Shown one piece after another: positions 34,554 through 43,162 of a stretch of DNA of 64,000 bases. The notes beneath the pieces are model-generated. The model made no database searches, was not told the DNA's origin, and worked only from the letters and a program-made list of their open reading frames with translations. The stretch comes from Alicycliphilus denitrificans_A (GTDB lineage Bacteria; Pseudomonadota; Gammaproteobacteria; Burkholderiales; Burkholderiaceae_C), in contig NZ_CP126239.1 in assembly GCF_044792555.1 (NCBI RefSeq), positions 217,307-281,306 on the forward strand, given 5' to 3'. The position numbers and the translations under genes were made by a program. The first letter of the stretch is position 1. Each line of letters begins with the position of its first letter.

Positions 34554-35147
34554 ATGTTGGTAGGTTACATGCGCGTGTCGTCGGACTCCGACCGCCAGAG
34601 CACGAACTTGCAGCGCGATGCGCTGCTCGCCGTCGGCGTCGATGCGCGGCATCTGTTCGAGGATCATGCTTCCGGCGCGAAGGACGACCGCGCGGGCCTG
34701 GCGCGGGCGCTCGAATTCGTTCGCCCTGGCGACGTGTTGGTCGTGTGGAAGCTCGACCGGCTCGGCCGTTCGTTGTCGCACTTGCTCGCCATCGTGACCT
34801 CGCTCAAGAAAAAGCAGGTGGCGTTCCGCTCGCTGACGGAGAACCTGGATACCACGACGCCCTCGGGCGAGTTTCTGTTCCAGGTGTTCGGCGCGCTCGC
34901 GCAGTACGAACGCGCCTTGATCCAGGAACGTGTCGTCGCCGGTCTGGCTGCCGCCCGCAAACGCGGCCGGATCGGCGGCCGGCCGCAGGCGATCACCGGC
35001 GAGAAGCTGGAGGCCATCGTCGCTGCGCTCGATGGCGGCATGTCCAAGGCGGCGGTGTGCCGCAACTTCGGCGTCAAGCGAACCACGCTGATCGAGACCC
35101 TGGCACGGGTTGGTTGGACGGGCTCTCGTGGAGCGTCATCGCGATGA
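34554..35147 (+). CDS. tnpR: Serine resolvase
   Basis: 197-aa small serine recombinase that resolves cointegrates at res. The catalytic N-terminus reads MLVGYMRVSSDSDRQSTNLQRDAL with the active Ser in RVSS; RPGDVLVVWKLDRLGRSLSHL and FQVFGALAQYERALIQERV follow. The C-terminal helix-turn-helix is GMSKAAVCRNFGVKRTTL. The start at 34554 is preferred because it gives the standard N-terminus. The stop overlaps the tnpA start (ATGA at 35144). Confidence 0.95.
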   Translation: MLVGYMRVSSDSDRQSTNLQRDALLAVGVDARHLFEDHASGAKDDRAGLARALEFVRPGDVLVVWKLDRLGRSLSHLLAIVTSLKKKQVAFRSLTENLDTTTPSGEFLFQVFGALAQYERALIQERVVAGLAAARKRGRIGGRPQAITGEKLEAIVAALDGGMSKAAVCRNFGVKRTTLIETLARVGWTGSRGASSR

Positions 35148-38100
35148 CGACCAAGAGCGAACGATTGACCGTCCTGTCGGACGCCGAGCAGGAAGCCCTG
35201 TACGGCCTGCCGGACTTCGACGACGCCCAGCGGCTGGAATACTTGGCGTTGACTGAAACCGAACTGGCGCTCGCCAGCAGCCGGCCTGGTCTCCATGCCC
35301 AGGTCTATTGCATCTTGCAGATCGGTTACTTCAAGGCCAAGCATGCCTTCTTCCGCTTCGACTGGAGTGAGGTCGAGCACGATTGCGCCTTCGTGCTGAG
35401 CCGCTACTTCCACGGCGAGTCCTTCGAGCACAAGCCAATCTCCAAGCACGAGCACTACACCCAGCGCGAGTGGATTGCCGATCTGTTCGGCTACCGGCCG
35501 TGGGCGGCCGAGTTCCTGGCGCAGCTCGCGCAGCAGGCCGCGCAGACCGTGCGGCGCGACGTGATGCCGGGGTTCATCGCCGCCGAGCTGATCGTCTGGC
35601 TAAACGAGCACAAGATCATCCGGCCCGGCTATACCACCCTGCAAGAGCTGGTGAGCGAAGCCCTGTCCGCCGAGCGTCGGCGGCTGGCTGGCCTGCTGTC
35701 GGAAGTGTTGGACGAATCGGCCAAGGCCGCGCTGGGTCGGCTTCTAGTGCGTGACGACACCCTGTCGCAATTGGCGGCGCTCAAGCAGGACGCCAAGGAC
35801 TTTGGCTGGCGTCAGATGGCCCGCGAACGCGAAAAGCGCGCCACGCTGGAGCCGCTGCACCGGATCGCCAAGGCGCTGCTGCCCAAGCTCGGCGTCTCGC
35901 AGCAGAATCTGCTGTACTACGCCAGCCTGGCGAACTTCTACACCGTCCACGATCTACGCAACCTGAAGGCCGATCAGACCTACCTCTACCTGCTTTGCTA
36001 TGCCTGGGTGCGCTACCGGCAGCTTTCCGACAACCTGGTCGATGCGATGGCCTACCACATGAAGCAGTTGGAGGACGAAAGCAGTGCGGGCGCAAAGCAA
36101 TCCTTTGTCGCCGAGCAGGTGCGCCGTCAGCAAGACACACCGCAGGTCGGCCGCCTGCTGTCGCTTTACATCGACGACAGCGTGCCCGATCCCACGCCGT
36201 TCGGCGATGTGCGCCAGCGCGCCTACAAAATCATGCCCCGCGATACGCTGCAAACCACCGCGCAGCGCATGAGCGTGAAGCCGGTGAGCAAGCTGGCTTT
36301 GCACTGGCAGGCGGTGGACGGCCTGGCTGAGCGCATCCGCCGCCATCTTCGGCCGCTGTATGTCGCGCTCGACCTCGCTGGCACTGATCCGGGCAGCCCG
36401 TGGCTCGTGGCGCTGGCCTGGGCCAAGGACGTGTTCGCCAAACAGCAGCGCCTATCGCAACGGCCGCTCGCCGAATGTCCAGCGGCCACGCTGCCGAAAC
36501 GCTTGCGACCGTACCTGCTGACCTTCGATGCCGATGGCAAGCCGACGGACCTGCATGCCGACCGCTACGAGTTCTGGCTGTACCGCCAGGTCAGGAAGCG
36601 CTTCCAGTCGGGTGAACTCTACCTCGACGACAGCTTGCAGCACCGGCATTTTTCCGACGAGCTGGTTTCGCTGGATGAGAAGGCCGCCGTGCTGGCGCAG
36701 ATCGACATCCCGTTCCTGCGGCAGCCACTCGATGCCCAGCTCGATGCGCTCGCGACCGAGCTGCGCGCTCAGTGGCTGGCCTTCAACCGCGAGCTGAAGC
36801 AGGGCAAGCTGACGCACCTAGAATACGACAAGGACACGCAGAAGCTGACATGGCGCAAGCCCAAGGGCGAGAACCAGAAGGCGCGCGAGAAGGCGTTCTA
36901 CGAGCAACTGCCGTTCTGCGACGTGGCCGACGTGTTCCGCTTCGTCAACGGCCAGTGCCAGTTCCTGTCGGCGCTGACGCCTTTGCAGCCGCGCTATGCG
37001 AAGAAGGTCGCCGACGCCGACAGCCTGATGGCGGTCATCATCGCGCAGGCGATGAACCACGGCAACCAGGTCATGGCACGCACCAGCGACATCCCGTACC
37101 ACGTGCTGGAGAGCGCCTACCAACAGTACCTGCGCCACGCAACGCTGCACGCGGCCAACGACTGCATCAGCAACGCCATCGCCGCGCTGCCGATCTTCCC
37201 GTACTACTCGTTCGACCTCGATGCACTGTACGGTGCCGTCGATGGTCAGAAATTCGGCGTCGAGCGGCCGACCGTGAAAGCGCGCCACTCGCGCAAATAC
37301 TTTGGGCGCGGCAAGGGCGTGGTCGCCTACACGCTGCTGTGCAACCACGTGCCGCTCAACGGCTACCTGATCGGCGCGCACGATTACGAGGCCCATCACG
37401 TGTTCGACATCTGGTATCGCAACACGTCGGACATCGTGCCGACCGCGATCACCGGCGACATGCACAGCGTCAACAAGGCCAACTTCGCTATCCTGCACTG
37501 GTTCGGCCTGCGTTTCGAGCCGCGCTTCACCGACCTTGGCGATCAGTTGAAGGAACTCTACAGTGCCGACGATCCGGCGCTGTACGATCAGTGCCTGATC
37601 CGGCCGGCCGGGAGAATCGACCGCGATCTCATAGTCAGCGAGAAGCCGAACCTCGACCAGATTGTCGCCACGCTCGGACTGAAGGAGATGACGCAGGGCA
37701 CGCTGATCCGCAAGCTATGCACCTACACCGCGCCGAACCCCACGCGGCGCGCGGTGTTCGAGTTCGACAAGCTCATCCGCAGCATCTACACGCTGCGCTA
37801 CCTGCGCGATCCGCAACTGGAGCGCAACGTTCACCGCTCACAGAACCGCATCGAGTCCTATCACCAGCTACGCTCAACCATCGCCCAGGTCGGCGGCAAG
37901 AAGGAATTGACCGGGCGCACCGACATCGAAATTGAGATCAGCAACCAGTGCGCCAGGCTGATCGCCAACGCGGTCATCTTCTACAACTCGGCCATCCTCT
38001 CGCGGCTGCTGATGAAGTACGAGGCGAGCGGCAACGCCAAGGCGCACGCTCTCCTGACCCAGATATCGCCGGCGGCCTGGCGGCACATCCTGCTGAACGG

Positions 38101-38173
38101 GCATTACACCTTCCAGAGCGACGGCAAGATGATCGACCTGGATGCGCTCGTGGCGGGGCTGGAGCTGGGATGA
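35144..38173 (+). CDS. tnpA: Tn3-family transposase
   Basis: 1009-aa transposase of the surrounding element. The N-terminal DUF4158-type region (about 1-170) binds the 38-bp ends. The catalytic core shows YSFDLDALYGAVDGQKFGVERPTVKARHS (first Asp), TAITGDMHSVNKANFAILHWFGL in segments (second Asp) and the C-terminal NRIESYHQLRSTIAQVGG (Glu). I start it at 35144, coupled to tnpR; a longer upstream frame is the out-of-phase tnpR region. The stop lies inside the right terminal repeat. It is not closely similar to the three other Tn3-type transposases in the window. Confidence 0.95.
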   Translation: MTTKSERLTVLSDAEQEALYGLPDFDDAQRLEYLALTETELALASSRPGLHAQVYCILQIGYFKAKHAFFRFDWSEVEHDCAFVLSRYFHGESFEHKPISKHEHYTQREWIADLFGYRPWAAEFLAQLAQQAAQTVRRDVMPGFIAAELIVWLNEHKIIRPGYTTLQELVSEALSAERRRLAGLLSEVLDESAKAALGRLLVRDDTLSQLAALKQDAKDFGWRQMAREREKRATLEPLHRIAKALLPKLGVSQQNLLYYASLANFYTVHDLRNLKADQTYLYLLCYAWVRYRQLSDNLVDAMAYHMKQLEDESSAGAKQSFVAEQVRRQQDTPQVGRLLSLYIDDSVPDPTPFGDVRQRAYKIMPRDTLQTTAQRMSVKPVSKLALHWQAVDGLAERIRRHLRPLYVALDLAGTDPGSPWLVALAWAKDVFAKQQRLSQRPLAECPAATLPKRLRPYLLTFDADGKPTDLHADRYEFWLYRQVRKRFQSGELYLDDSLQHRHFSDELVSLDEKAAVLAQIDIPFLRQPLDAQLDALATELRAQWLAFNRELKQGKLTHLEYDKDTQKLTWRKPKGENQKAREKAFYEQLPFCDVADVFRFVNGQCQFLSALTPLQPRYAKKVADADSLMAVIIAQAMNHGNQVMARTSDIPYHVLESAYQQYLRHATLHAANDCISNAIAALPIFPYYSFDLDALYGAVDGQKFGVERPTVKARHSRKYFGRGKGVVAYTLLCNHVPLNGYLIGAHDYEAHHVFDIWYRNTSDIVPTAITGDMHSVNKANFAILHWFGLRFEPRFTDLGDQLKELYSADDPALYDQCLIRPAGRIDRDLIVSEKPNLDQIVATLGLKEMTQGTLIRKLCTYTAPNPTRRAVFEFDKLIRSIYTLRYLRDPQLERNVHRSQNRIESYHQLRSTIAQVGGKKELTGRTDIEIEISNQCARLIANAVIFYNSAILSRLLMKYEASGNAKAHALLTQISPAAWRHILLNGHYTFQSDGKMIDLDALVAGLELG

Positions 38174-38226
38174 CGGAAATTTCGGCGGTTCTGGCTTAGA
38201 ACCCCAAAAAGGTCCGCCCCGGCGAA

Positions 38227-38256
38227 TTGACGGGATTATGCCCAAACAGACATAAT
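38227..38256 (+). promoter_or_regulatory. Promoter and palindrome before the HigBA-type pair
   Basis: -35 TTGACG (38227-38232) and -10 CATAAT (38251-38256), 18 bp apart. The inverted repeat TTATG...CATAA (38236-38255) lies across the spacer and could bind the Xre antitoxin. Confidence 0.5.
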
Positions 38257-38263
38257 TTAAGCG

Positions 38264-38636
38264 ATGTCGAAGCAAACCCGCAAACCCGTCAAATGGGTCA
38301 GTTCCGCCAAGCGCGATCTGGATGCGATGCCGGACTATGTCAAAGACGTTTTTGGCCATGCCATCGACCTGGCGCAGGCCAGTGGCAAGCATCAGGATGC
38401 CAAGGTCATGACGGGTTTTGGTCGGCCGGCGTGTTGGAGGTGGTCGAGGACCCCCAGGGCGACACTCACCTGGCGTCTACACCGTCAAGTTCGCCGGCTG
38501 GGTCTATGTCCTGCACTGCTTTCAGAAGAAGTCCCAAAGCGGCATCGCCACGCCGAAACCGGATTGATCACCACCCGCCTGAAGGCCGAAGCAGGACTTC
38601 GAAGCTTGGCAGGCACAGCAAGGAGCACGCAAATGA
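38264..38636 (+). pseudogene. HigB/Gp49-type toxin, frameshifted
   Basis: The three frames together give a HigB-like (phage Gp49-type) toxin. Frame 1 reads MSKQTRKPVKWVSSAKRDLDAMPDYVKDVFG to about residue 52; a second frame gives SAGVLEVVEDPQGDT; a third gives VKFAGWVYVLHCFQKKSQSGIATPKPD. The C-terminal DFEAWQAQQGARK is in yet another register before the antitoxin. At least three indels separate them, so no active toxin is made unless the sequence contains errors. Confidence 0.75.
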
Positions 38637-38962
38637 GTGAACCCGCAAGCATCACCACCGAAGAAGGCAGCACCAATGTCTATGCCGACCTGGGCTACAC
38701 CGACGCGGCCGAGATGCAGCGCAAGTCCCAGCTCGCCGGCGAGATCGCCCGAGCGATCAAGGCGCGCCGCTTGACGCAGGAAGATGCGGCTGCGCTGCTG
38801 GGGATCGACCAGTCCAAGGTTTCGCGCATCACGCGCGGCCAGTTTCGCGGCGTCAGCGAGGCCAAACTGTTGGAGCTGGTGGCCAGGCTGGGCCATGACG
38901 TGAAGATCGTGGTCGGCCCGGTGCGGCGCCGCGCCGGCAAGATCGAACTGCAGTTTGACTGA
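38633..38962 (+). CDS. Xre-family antitoxin (HigA-type)
   Basis: 109-aa helix-turn-helix protein (LAGEIARAIKARRLTQEDAAALLGIDQSKVSRITRGQFRGVSEAKLLELVARLG, residues about 34-87 in segments). It follows the broken toxin gene with an ATGA overlap, the HigBA order. The antitoxin is intact while the toxin is decayed, so it may now act only as a DNA-binding repressor or as protection against related toxins. Confidence 0.85.
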   Translation: MSEPASITTEEGSTNVYADLGYTDAAEMQRKSQLAGEIARAIKARRLTQEDAAALLGIDQSKVSRITRGQFRGVSEAKLLELVARLGHDVKIVVGPVRRRAGKIELQFD

Positions 38963-38969
38963 TTGGCCT

Positions 38970-39287
38970 TTATCCGGGCCCTGCTGATTTGGGTGGAGGG
39001 AACTCCCCTCCATGTACCTCCGGCTTGAATGCTGCCAGCTTGGTCGCCAAAGACGTTTCGGCCTGTGTCCTGACCCTGAGCCATGCGCCCAAGGTGTCAC
39101 GCAGACAGGTCTCACATAAATCCGCCTCAACCCGATTTCCGTCCCCAAAAATCGAGTCATAGCCCGCGTCGAAGCCGATCGACGTCATCTCGGCGAAGCC
39201 AAGCTCGCCACGCTCGGTCTCTTTGCCGCACCGGTCACATCGGATCTGATGCACCACGCTCACGGCCTCCATGGTTTTGAGTTGCAT
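38970..39287 (-). CDS. Hypothetical protein with two CXXC pairs
   Basis: 105-aa protein of unknown function. CDRCG (about residues 16-20) and CETC (about 58-61) could form a zinc-ribbon site. Between them lies GYDSIFGDGNRVEADL. AAGGAG lies 6 bp before the ATG at 39287; an upstream ATG at 39359 has no such site. It is convergent with the antitoxin gene and otherwise isolated. I do not recognise a family. Confidence 0.6.
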   Translation of the reverse strand: MQLKTMEAVSVVHQIRCDRCGKETERGELGFAEMTSIGFDAGYDSIFGDGNRVEADLCETCLRDTLGAWLRVRTQAETSLATKLAAFKPEVHGGEFPPPKSAGPG

Positions 39288-40017
39288 CGAATTCTCCTTA
39301 CAAATAACTGCCTGCATCATCCTGCTGTCCCGCGAAGCATAACCGTGCCGGAATGGCACGCTTAGCCACGATGACGAGCACCATGATCATTCCCTCCGTG
39401 ACATGCCTGCCGGGTCCCAAGTCATCGGCATTTGCATGAACAGCGTAAGCATGCGCACGCGCAAGTATGGTTTCTCCCTGCCTTGCTGATGTGTCTCGGC
39501 GGATGCCAGACTATCTACGAGGGCAAATATGACTGAAAGGCGGGCGGCCGACCAGGAGCTGTCGTGAAAGTTGATTATTCGAATTAGTTAGCCAAAGAGC
39601 CATTTCGCGACTGCCGCGCCAAACTGAGCGCAGAGGAACGGCGAACATCACAGTTCGCTGTGATTTCGTACCCATTCTTAAGCAGACCCAGGAATGCCAT
39701 TATTCCGATTCAACCCAGTTGAGCCGGATGCGCGGGAATCTCGCTTATCTCAACGTGCTTGACTGCAAGGCGGCATTGCAACCGCGTGTCAGCGGCGTTT
39801 TCAAGCACGGCTTCTTAACCCTCAAGCACCAGGCTTTCGAGTTTCCGGATGCATATCGCTTCTGCGCAAGGCAAAACGCCAATAATGGGTGCTTCGATAG
39901 TGCTTGCAAATGCCCACCAGAATGAGCAGATTGCGGGAGAATCGAAGTTAGCCAGCAAAAGCGCCTCGAGGCACCTGAACTCAAATCACATGACCGCTGA
40001 AAAGGAATTTTCTACCA
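39288..40017. other. Gene-poor stretch
   Basis: About 730 bases with only short frames on both strands, none with a recognisable domain or good start. AAAGGAA at its end is the ribosome-binding site of the next gene. Confidence 0.5.
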
Positions 40018-40524
40018 ATGCGCACTGCAAAAAAATCAACTCTGACCTTCGTCTTATTGCTTGGAATGCCTGTTGGTTTGCTACTGGCACAACAAGCCAC
40101 TTTCACGTCAGCCTCCTTGACGCCAGATGCCGCTTTGAAGGCGGCACGGGCTGCGCTAGAGACTTGCCGAAAAAATGGCCATCAAGCTGCCGTATCGGTC
40201 AATGACCGTGCCGGCAACGCGCTCGTTATGCTTCGCGACCGTTTCGCCGGTCCACACACAGTCGATACGGCCATCAACAAAGCCTACACGGCCGTGACCT
40301 TCAAACTCGATACCACGAGTTTCACCCGTTCCACTCAAGGAGGTGAACCCGCATCTGGCGTGCGACACCTTCCCCGCATCGTGGCCATCGGCGGTGGCAT
40401 TCCCATTGAATCGGCTGGCTCCATCGTGGGCGCCATTGGGGTTTCGGGCGCGCCGGGCGGGGATGCCGATGACGTCTGCGCCAAAGCGGGCATTGCTGCT
40501 ATCCGCGACGAACTCGACTTTTGA
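40018..40524 (+). CDS. Exported GlcG/HbpS-family haem-binding-like protein
   Basis: 168 aa with a signal peptide (about 1-24). The mature part has the GlcG/HbpS pattern: LTPDAALKAARAALETCRKNG, VSVNDRAGNALVMLRDRFAGPHT, INKAYTAVTFKLDT, IVAIGGGIPIESAGSIVGAIGVSGAPGGDADDVCAKAG in segments. Members bind haem or are encoded near glycolate and oxidative-stress genes. Its role here is unknown; the nearby chromate genes also produce oxidative stress. A short CCGCAC-TCTC-GTGCGG hairpin lies 6 bp after the stop. Confidence 0.82.
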   Translation: MRTAKKSTLTFVLLLGMPVGLLLAQQATFTSASLTPDAALKAARAALETCRKNGHQAAVSVNDRAGNALVMLRDRFAGPHTVDTAINKAYTAVTFKLDTTSFTRSTQGGEPASGVRHLPRIVAIGGGIPIESAGSIVGAIGVSGAPGGDADDVCAKAGIAAIRDELDF

Positions 40525-40734
40525 CTAGGCCGCACTCTCGTGCGGTCAGTGGTCAAGCTCCCTGCTGACGTTGCCAGCCTAACCCCGGCCATGGCCAGTA
40601 TTCTTATGCATCCTGCAATAGACGAGAGTCGGTGGCTAGCCTACATACACCAGCTTGATAGAACACGCGTCAATCACTTAGGCCAAAAGTCAGGTTCGCA
40701 GCTACTTGGCTGTGGCAACGTGCGCAACAGGCGA

Positions 40735-41778
40735 TCAAATCTGCTTTAGACGACGTTGAACAGCCGAAACGAGCGGCTGGATGGCGGAGTCCGGGAACGG
40801 CGCTACGCTGCTGACGTTGATTTCGCAAAGCACATAGCGCTCAGAGGCATCGGCGATAGATTCTCCGAACATGAAGTCGCAGTCCCAGAGGAACGGAAGT
40901 TGCTCGCGCGAAAGGCCGACGCGTGTGCGGAGCAACTCGACCCACTCAGTCTCCAGTCGTTCCTTCAAGAACTGGAACTGCGGCAGATTTGCGGCGTGGT
41001 ACAGCCTCGGGCTGGACGGCGGTGCCGGCTCGTCAGGTTTGGCGGGGTAGAGCGCGTTCACCGACTGGTGCCCGAAGCCCTCGACCCGATCCTCCACCAG
41101 ATAGGCGCGCACCATGCCTTCCACCAAGCGCGGTTGCCATGCCTGGTCGATCATGTGTCCGCCGTTCTCCGGCTCGAAGTACGGAGCCAGTCTTGCCAAG
41201 AGCGCTGGAATTTCCATCACCTCTTCGTCGCTGCCACGCTGGGCGTGGCGCACCCGCAGGCGCGCGGGTGTGGCCATGGGACCCACCAGTTGCACGCGCC
41301 AAACACCGTTCCCGCTCTGTCCCCGGTATTGCTTGAGTACCCGTGGGCCGTGGCGGAGTCGTTCTGGCAATTCCTCCTCGAGTTGTTTGAGGCTGTCGAC
41401 TCGGCAAACGTCGCTGCCAAACGGGAGATCGCGCGTGTGGAACAAGACGTCCTTGGTTCCCAGCTTCAGGATGGCCTCCGGATGCGCGCTGACCACAATC
41501 CCCGAGTCGGCAACCCGCCGCAGCATGGCGTCCAGGACATCCCGTCGTCGTCCGCCTTCGATGGGATTGCACCAGACCAGCACGAGGCGGCAGTTGCGCA
41601 GCTGCGTCTCCACTTCTTCGGCGAAGTCGTCGTTGTACACGGCAGGGACCGCCGTCACGCCGGCGAGGGCGAAAGCATCAAACAACGCAGCAAACCGGCT
41701 CTCGGTCGGATCAGAGCGATCCCGCATGCGGCGATCGCCTGGATAAAGTAATGCGACGGTTGATGTAGGCAAGGGCAA
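40735..41778 (-). CDS. ATP-grasp-like protein (resembles Cj0069 family)
   Basis: 347-aa cytoplasmic protein. VVSAHPEAILKLGTKDVLF, PRVLKQYRGQSGNGVWRVQL and the C-terminal LWDCDFMFGE...YVLCEINVSSVAPFPDSA have the order of ATP-grasp folds (nucleotide lysines, then a metal-binding Asp/Glu-Asn set). It resembles what is called the Cj0069 family; substrate unknown. It is divergent from chrB with 197 bp between, so the two may share control. Any link to chromate is positional only. Confidence 0.55.
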   Translation of the reverse strand: MPLPTSTVALLYPGDRRMRDRSDPTESRFAALFDAFALAGVTAVPAVYNDDFAEEVETQLRNCRLVLVWCNPIEGGRRRDVLDAMLRRVADSGIVVSAHPEAILKLGTKDVLFHTRDLPFGSDVCRVDSLKQLEEELPERLRHGPRVLKQYRGQSGNGVWRVQLVGPMATPARLRVRHAQRGSDEEVMEIPALLARLAPYFEPENGGHMIDQAWQPRLVEGMVRAYLVEDRVEGFGHQSVNALYPAKPDEPAPPSSPRLYHAANLPQFQFLKERLETEWVELLRTRVGLSREQLPFLWDCDFMFGESIADASERYVLCEINVSSVAPFPDSAIQPLVSAVQRRLKQI

Positions 41779-41938
41779 CTCCTCAGCGGCTCACACGCCA
41801 GCAAGCTGCCAGAGCAATTGAAGCGTATTTCATAAGGTCCTCATGGCATTCATAAGAGCTTCAGCAATGGATACCCCCACTGGGCCGAAGAGAGCCTCGA
41901 CCAGCAAAGTATTCGCGTTTCTGGTCTGTTGACTCTTT

Positions 41939-41960
41939 TAATGTCGAGTTCAAGACATTA
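41939..41960 (+). promoter_or_regulatory. Inverted repeat upstream of chrB (candidate ChrB operator)
   Basis: TAATGTC-N8-GACATTA, a perfect 7-bp inverted repeat ending 15 bp before the chrB ATG. ChrB proteins are chromate-responsive regulators of their own operons, so this is a plausible binding site. Confidence 0.5.
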
Positions 41961-41975
41961 CAGTATGATCATGAC

Positions 41976-42947
41976 ATGAGTTTGCTGTTCTTGCCACCCT
42001 GGTTGTTGCTGATTGTTTCACTGCCTACATCCGGCGCCACCGCGCGGACCCGCATTTGGCGGGCGTTGAAGTCGCTTGGCTGCATGGCATTACGGGACGG
42101 GGCGTATCTCCTACCAGCTGGTGAGGAACGCGAAGTGGCGCTGCAGGAACTGGCTGAGGAATGCCGGCGCGAGGGAGGCCACGCGTGGCTGATGGACGTG
42201 CAGCCGCGGTCCGTCGACGAAGCTGCAACCTACCGGCAGCTGTTTGACCGCAGCGACGATTACGCCGAGCTGTGCAAGTCCTGGAAGGAGGCGGGACGCA
42301 CGCTCAGCGGGCTGGCGGGGTCCGAGGTCTCGCGCATGCAGCGCAGGCTGCAGCGCGAGCGCGACATGGTGCGGGCCATTGACTTCTTCCCCGGCGACGC
42401 GAGCCTGGAGGCAGAGGCGGCCTGGACGGAGTTCACCCAACGCATCGAGCGGGTGTTGTCGCCAGACGAGCCTCACGAAACGGCAGGCGGCATTGCCAGG
42501 CTGGATGCGAGCAGCTACCAAGGCCGGACGTGGGCCACGCGACGTCGGCCCTGGGTGGACCGCGTTGCCAGCGCATGGTTGATTCAGCGCTTCATCGACC
42601 GCGATGCGCGTTTTCAGTGGCTGTCCCAGCCGTCAGATTGCCCGAAAGGCGCACTCGGTTTCGATTTCGACGGCGCGGCGTTTACGCACGTGGGCGAGCG
42701 GGTGACCTTCGAGACGCTAATGGCTAGCTTCGACCTGGAGCAGGATGCTGCGCTCATGCGCGTCGCCGCGCTTGTACACCAGCTCGACGTGGGCGGCGAA
42801 CCGGTCGCCGAGGCTGCAGGCTTCGAGGCCGTGCTGGCAGGCGCGCATCAACGCCTGGACGAGGACGACGCGCTGCTGGCGGAGATGAGCAAAATGCTCG
42901 ACTCCCTGTACGCGTACTTTCAACAAGCTGGCGGTCGCCCAGGATGA
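41976..42947 (+). CDS. chrB: Chromate-sensing regulator ChrB, cluster 1
   Basis: 323-aa ChrB protein. The N-terminal part (about 1-150) carries the PaaX/ChrB-type DNA-binding region (SATARTRIWRALKSLGCMALRDGAYLLP-like, in segments). The C-terminal ChrB domain (about 178-320) has WVDRVASAWLIQRFIDRDARF and FDFDGAAFTHVGERVTFETLMASF. In other bacteria ChrB senses chromate and controls chrA. It leads the first cluster, is 215 bp before chrA and is preceded by a clear inverted repeat. It shares a similar design with the second ChrB at 46257 but differs widely in sequence. Confidence 0.93.
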   Translation: MSLLFLPPWLLLIVSLPTSGATARTRIWRALKSLGCMALRDGAYLLPAGEEREVALQELAEECRREGGHAWLMDVQPRSVDEAATYRQLFDRSDDYAELCKSWKEAGRTLSGLAGSEVSRMQRRLQRERDMVRAIDFFPGDASLEAEAAWTEFTQRIERVLSPDEPHETAGGIARLDASSYQGRTWATRRRPWVDRVASAWLIQRFIDRDARFQWLSQPSDCPKGALGFDFDGAAFTHVGERVTFETLMASFDLEQDAALMRVAALVHQLDVGGEPVAEAAGFEAVLAGAHQRLDEDDALLAEMSKMLDSLYAYFQQAGGRPG

Positions 42948-43162
42948 CCCAGATGATCCGCCCAGCCCCCCGCACATTGGTGAGCTTCGCGCCAAGTTAC
43001 CCCGAGCCACACCTGGAACCCACCCAACTGCCGATAGCGACTTTGATTCAACCAACCACCTGTTCTGTAACCATGACCGGATAACGCCATGACACTTTTC
43101 CTGACCGGCTTGCGCGCCGCTTCGATCATCCGTCCCAACCTCAACTCTGAACCGGGGGCAGC

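Larger units (their letters stand above)
31862..38205 (+). mobile_element. Tn3-family transposon with cassettes and toxin-antitoxin genes (6.3 kb)
   Basis: Bounded by 38-bp inverted repeats at 31862-31899 and 38168-38205 (GGGGTTCTAAGCC..., about 35 of 38 identical). It contains tnpA, tnpR, a putative res site, a ParE-type toxin-antitoxin pair and two integron-type cassettes on the minus strand. Flanking pentamers (CAAGA and AAAAA) differ, so the element has lost its original right flank. It interrupts klcA. Confidence 0.9.

Noticed and set aside
34745..35143. N-terminal extension of the Tn3 transposase
   Set aside because: These codons are an out-of-frame reading of tnpR; the ATG at 35144 overlaps the tnpR stop and gives a normal transposase start.
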